This document shows positions 5,282 through 8,078 of a stretch of DNA of 8,078 nt, piece by piece. Under the pieces are notes generated by a model, which was given only the letters and a program-made list of their open reading frames with translations, was not told the DNA's origin and did not search any database. The first letter of the stretch is position 1, and every line of letters starts with the position of its first letter. Source of the stretch: Chloroflexaceae bacterium UBA1466 (GTDB lineage: Bacteria; Chloroflexota; Chloroflexia; Chloroflexales; Chloroflexaceae); assembly GCA_002325605.1 (NCBI GenBank), contig DCSM01000191.1, positions 11,326-19,403 of the forward strand, in the 5' to 3' direction. The translations under genes and the position numbers were made by a program.

Positions 5282-6037
5282 ATGAACAACCCAATTCGCT
5301 TACAAAAAGTTTTAGCGCAGGCGGGCATCGCTTCGCGCCGCGCTTGTGAGGCGCTCATTCTTGCGGGGCGCGTGGCCGTCAATGGCCAAATTGTGCAGGT
5401 GCTTGGAACCCAAATTGACCCTGCCCACGACATCTTGACCGTGGATGCCAAACCGGTTCAGTTGCCGACAAATTTCACTTATCTGCTGCTCAATAAGCCT
5501 GTGGGAGTTGTTTCAACGGCCAATGATCCACAAGGTCGCCCAACCGTAGTTGATTTGGTGGCGGCGGCGGCGCGACTTTTTCCCATTGGCCGCTTGGATG
5601 CAAAGAGTGAAGGGCTTTTGCTCTTGACCGATGATGGCGACCTGACTTACCGCCTGACGCATCCTAAATTTCAAGTTGAGAAAGAATATCATGCGCTTTT
5701 AGACCGTGAATTGGCTCCCGAAGCACAACGGCTTTGGCGGACAGGTGTGCGTCTCGCTGGGCAACGAACTGCTCCCGCACAGGTCGCAACGCTGACTCAG
5801 GATGCCGAAGGGGGTTGGGTTTGGGTGAAAATTGTGCTTAGGGAAGGGCGCAAACGGCAGATTCGAGATATGGCGCGGGTGCTGGGCTACACGGTTCTGC
5901 GCCTGATTCGGGTGCGCGAAGGCCCCCTTTTATTGGGCAATCTGCCCGTCGGCCAATGGCGCACCTTGAGTCAAGAAGAAGTCCAAGCGCTCCAGGCCCA
6001 TAGTCTCCTTTCGCCTGCTCAACACAGAGACGAGTAA
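5282..6037 (+). CDS. RsuA/RluB-family pseudouridine synthase
   Basis: A 251-residue enzyme predicted to turn a uridine into pseudouridine in ribosomal RNA. An S4 RNA-binding domain covers ~5-50 (RLQKVLAQAGIASRRACEALI...GRVAVNG). The catalytic domain has LLNKPVGVVST (~69-79), the catalytic Asp106 in GRLDAKSEGLLLLTDDG, and REGRKRQIRDM (~188-198), diagnostic of the RsuA/RluB/RluE/RluF group. An S4 domain with this length suggests a 23S rRNA RluB-type enzyme, but RsuA or RluF type cannot be excluded, so no symbol is given. ATG 5282 is chosen because the S4 domain starts four residues later. A GTG 48 bp upstream is in frame, but its codons are the terminator hairpin. No ribosome binding site precedes ATG 5282. 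The stop overlaps the ribosome binding site of the next gene. Confidence 0.9.
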   Translation: MNNPIRLQKVLAQAGIASRRACEALILAGRVAVNGQIVQVLGTQIDPAHDILTVDAKPVQLPTNFTYLLLNKPVGVVSTANDPQGRPTVVDLVAAAARLFPIGRLDAKSEGLLLLTDDGDLTYRLTHPKFQVEKEYHALLDRELAPEAQRLWRTGVRLAGQRTAPAQVATLTQDAEGGWVWVKIVLREGRKRQIRDMARVLGYTVLRLIRVREGPLLLGNLPVGQWRTLSQEEVQALQAHSLLSPAQHRDE

Positions 6038-6039
6038 GG
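6035..6039 (+). promoter_or_regulatory. murF-alr ribosome binding site overlapping the upstream stop codon
   Basis: TAAGG: the TAA stop of the pseudouridine synthase runs into AAGG, which lies 9 nt before ATG 6049. The arrangement suggests co-transcription and possible translational coupling of the two genes. Confidence 0.6.
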
Positions 6040-6048
6040 TTTGCAGAA

Positions 6049-8078
6049 ATGATCACCCTTGAAGAAATCTTGGCGGCGGGAGGGCAATTAAAGGCGCGAG
6101 GCGCAGTAACTACCTTTCGTGATTTTTCCTACGATTCGCGGCAAACCCAGCCAGGCGAACTTTTTGTCGCCTTCCGCACGCCTCACGCCGACGGCCACGA
6201 TTACATTGCCGCTGCCAGAGCAGCTGGCGCAACGGGAGTCTTATGTACGTGGCCGCCTGGCGGAGCAGAAGATTTCACTGTGATTCTGGCCGCTGACCCA
6301 ACGAATCTGCTTCAAACCTGGGCGGCACAGCGGCTGGCGAAAATTAAACCTGTGGTGATTGGCGTGACGGGGAGCGTTGGCAAAACCACGACCAAACGTG
6401 CGATTACGACCTTACTTGCCGCTTTGGGGCCAACTTTTGGCAGCCGGCAAAGTTTTAATTCTTTGTTTGGGCTGCCCCTTGCGCTGGCGCGGCTGCAAGA
6501 AAAGCATCAATTTGCAGTCTTAGAATTTGGGGCCGACAGGTTTGGGGAAATTGCCCAATTAGCCCACCTTTTCCCTCCGCAGGTCGCCGTGATCACGAAT
6601 GTTGGGAGTGCCCATCTCAAAGCTTTTGGCTCGCTGGCGGGCGTGGCACAGGAAAAAGTCGCTTTAATCCAGGCTTTACCTAATACGGGTTGGGCGATTC
6701 TCAACGGCGACGATTCTTACACCTTGCGAATGGAGGCGCAGACGAAGGCTTCGATTCTTAGGTTTGGGCAGACGGCAGCCTCTGAGTTGTGGGCCAGCGC
6801 GCTGCGCTTTTCTGTTCAGGGAACCTACCTGAAAATCCATTGGCAAGGCCACCCAAATTTGGCTTGTCCGCCTGGCGAAGCCGAAGCCTTTTCTCCTCTT
6901 TTAGGTAAACCTGCAGTCAATGTAGCTTTAGCAGCGGTTAGTGTCGCCTTAGTTTGCGGCCTGGATTTGGCTTCGGCGACAACGCTCCTGCGTCAAGTGC
7001 GGCCTGTGGCTGGCCGTCTTAATCTCTTGCCCGCGAAGAATGGAGCTATGCTCCTGGATGATTCTTTTAATGCAGCTTTACCTTCCACGCTGGCCGCCCT
7101 CCACACTTTGGCTGTTTTGCCGGCCCAGCGGCGCGTGGTTGTGCTGGGCGAATTGAACGATTTAGGCATTGAGGCTCCCGCGACTTACCAAGCGCTTGGC
7201 GAAGCGGCGGGTGCGGTAGCGGATTTGTTGGTTTGCAAAGGCGATTGTGGGCTTCCAATTGTCCAAGCGGCCCGTCAAGTGCAACCGCAACTGCAAACGG
7301 CGATTGTCCATACGGCGGCGGCGGCTCTTAGTTGTTTAGAACAAATTTTGGGAAAATTTGGGCCAGGCGATCTTTTTTTGGTCAAAGGGAGCGCCTCTGC
7401 GCGGATGGAGCGGATTTCTGCGGGCCTGCTGAGTCCCGAAAAAAACCCAGCTTCCGTTTTAGTGCGCCAAGAACCTGGCTGGCACAGCGTAAAAATTGCG
7501 GCTCCAGACCGCCCGACCTGGGTGCGAATCGACCTGGACGCGCTGGCGACCAACATTCAGCACTTGCGCTCGCTTACGCGAAGCCCTTTGATGGCCGTGA
7601 TCAAGGCCGATGCCTATGGTCACGGAGCGATTCGGGTGGCGCGGGTGGCTTTGGCAAATGGCGCGGTGGCTTTAGCAGTAGCAACTTTGGGCGAAGCACG
7701 AATTTTGCGCGAAGCTGACTTGACTGCCCCGATCTTAGTTTTGGGCTACACGCCACCCTGGCAGGCCCGTGAAGCCATTTGGTTAGATGTTATTTGTACA
7801 GTCTTTGATCTGGATGCAGCCAAAGCATTTTCGGATGCTGCTCTTGCTTTACAAAGTCAAGCTAAAGTTCACATCAAGGTTGATACGGGGATGGCGCGGC
7901 TGGGGCTTCAACCCAATGAAACGGGCGGATTTTTGCACGAATTAGCTTCTTTGCCCAATTTGGAAGTTGCGGGGCTTTTTACGCATTTTGCGACGGCGGA
8001 CAGTGCCGATGAGACTTTTGCGCGGCTTCAGCTTCAGCGCTTCACAAAGCTTTTGCAAGAAATAACAAAAGCGGGGTT
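6049..8078 (+). CDS. Fused MurF (UDP-MurNAc-tripeptide:D-Ala-D-Ala ligase) and alanine racemase, 3' end outside window
   Basis: One uninterrupted frame of 676 codons runs off the right edge. Residues ~1-460 are a complete MurF: SYDSRQTQPGELF (27-39), P-loop TGSVGKTTTK (107-116), VITNVGSAHLKAFGS (181-195), LDDSFNAALPST (336-347), VLGELNDLG (365-373) and LVKGSASARME (444-454). MurF adds D-Ala-D-Ala to UDP-MurNAc-tripeptide using ATP. After a linker (~462-488), residues ~489-676 are the first half of a PLP-dependent alanine racemase: TWVRIDLDALATNI, PLP Lys519 in AVIKADAYGHG, VDTGMARLG (611-619) and THFATAD (645-651). The second catalytic Tyr would lie beyond the window. The racemase supplies D-Ala, so the fusion unites two steps of peptidoglycan precursor synthesis in the cytoplasm. 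Such fusions are known in Bacteroidetes and some other phyla. There is no stop or frameshift at the junction. The start is ATG 6049 with AAGG 9 nt upstream. Confidence 0.93.
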   Translation, partial: MITLEEILAAGGQLKARGAVTTFRDFSYDSRQTQPGELFVAFRTPHADGHDYIAAARAAGATGVLCTWPPGGAEDFTVILAADPTNLLQTWAAQRLAKIKPVVIGVTGSVGKTTTKRAITTLLAALGPTFGSRQSFNSLFGLPLALARLQEKHQFAVLEFGADRFGEIAQLAHLFPPQVAVITNVGSAHLKAFGSLAGVAQEKVALIQALPNTGWAILNGDDSYTLRMEAQTKASILRFGQTAASELWASALRFSVQGTYLKIHWQGHPNLACPPGEAEAFSPLLGKPAVNVALAAVSVALVCGLDLASATTLLRQVRPVAGRLNLLPAKNGAMLLDDSFNAALPSTLAALHTLAVLPAQRRVVVLGELNDLGIEAPATYQALGEAAGAVADLLVCKGDCGLPIVQAARQVQPQLQTAIVHTAAAALSCLEQILGKFGPGDLFLVKGSASARMERISAGLLSPEKNPASVLVRQEPGWHSVKIAAPDRPTWVRIDLDALATNIQHLRSLTRSPLMAVIKADAYGHGAIRVARVALANGAVALAVATLGEARILREADLTAPILVLGYTPPWQAREAIWLDVICTVFDLDAAKAFSDAALALQSQAKVHIKVDTGMARLGLQPNETGGFLHELASLPNLEVAGLFTHFATADSADETFARLQLQRFTKLLQEITKAG

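Noticed and set aside
7332..7718. 128-codon rightward frame inside murF-alr
   Set aside because: It lies wholly inside the fused gene in another frame, while the murF-alr frame shows conserved motifs across the same bases.

Overview
The window carries eight genes of a bacterial chromosome, mostly housekeeping. No phage, insertion sequence, CRISPR array, tRNA or rRNA was found. The organism cannot be named from the sequence alone. A peptidase-MA-like membrane protein with helical repeats, a small basic DUF4258-like protein and a MurF-alanine racemase fusion together are compatible with Chloroflexota (Anaerolineae-like). That is inference; the MurF-Alr fusion also occurs in Bacteroidetes.

Left block (1-3800, all rightward): the C-terminal part of a membrane-anchored peptidase-MA-like protein (cut by the left edge), a UPF0173-type metallo-beta-lactamase-fold hydrolase, a bestrophin-like membrane channel, and glyA (serine hydroxymethyltransferase). 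Gaps are 20 to 77 bp. A long GC-rich hairpin lies between the hydrolase and the bestrophin gene, and glyA starts 20 bp after the bestrophin stop.

Middle block (3801-4835): one leftward gene for a small basic DUF4258-like protein, convergent with glyA. To its right is a 396-417 bp regulatory region. It holds a near-consensus leftward promoter (TTGACT-17-TATAAT), a leader of about 170-190 nt with several self-complementary segments, three AATTTCC/GGAAATT repeats phased at 11-12 bp, and a strong rightward extended -10 promoter for trxA (TTGAAC-17-TACAAT). An inverted repeat overlaps the expected trxA start of transcription. This is the least ordinary part of the window.

Right block (4836-8078, rightward): trxA (thioredoxin), two consecutive hairpins, the second a clear intrinsic terminator whose T tract ends 6 bp before the next start codon, then an RsuA/RluB-family pseudouridine synthase. 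Its stop codon overlaps the ribosome binding site of a fused MurF-alanine racemase gene that runs off the right edge. The fusion joins D-alanine supply (racemase) to D-Ala-D-Ala addition to the peptidoglycan precursor (MurF) in one polypeptide.
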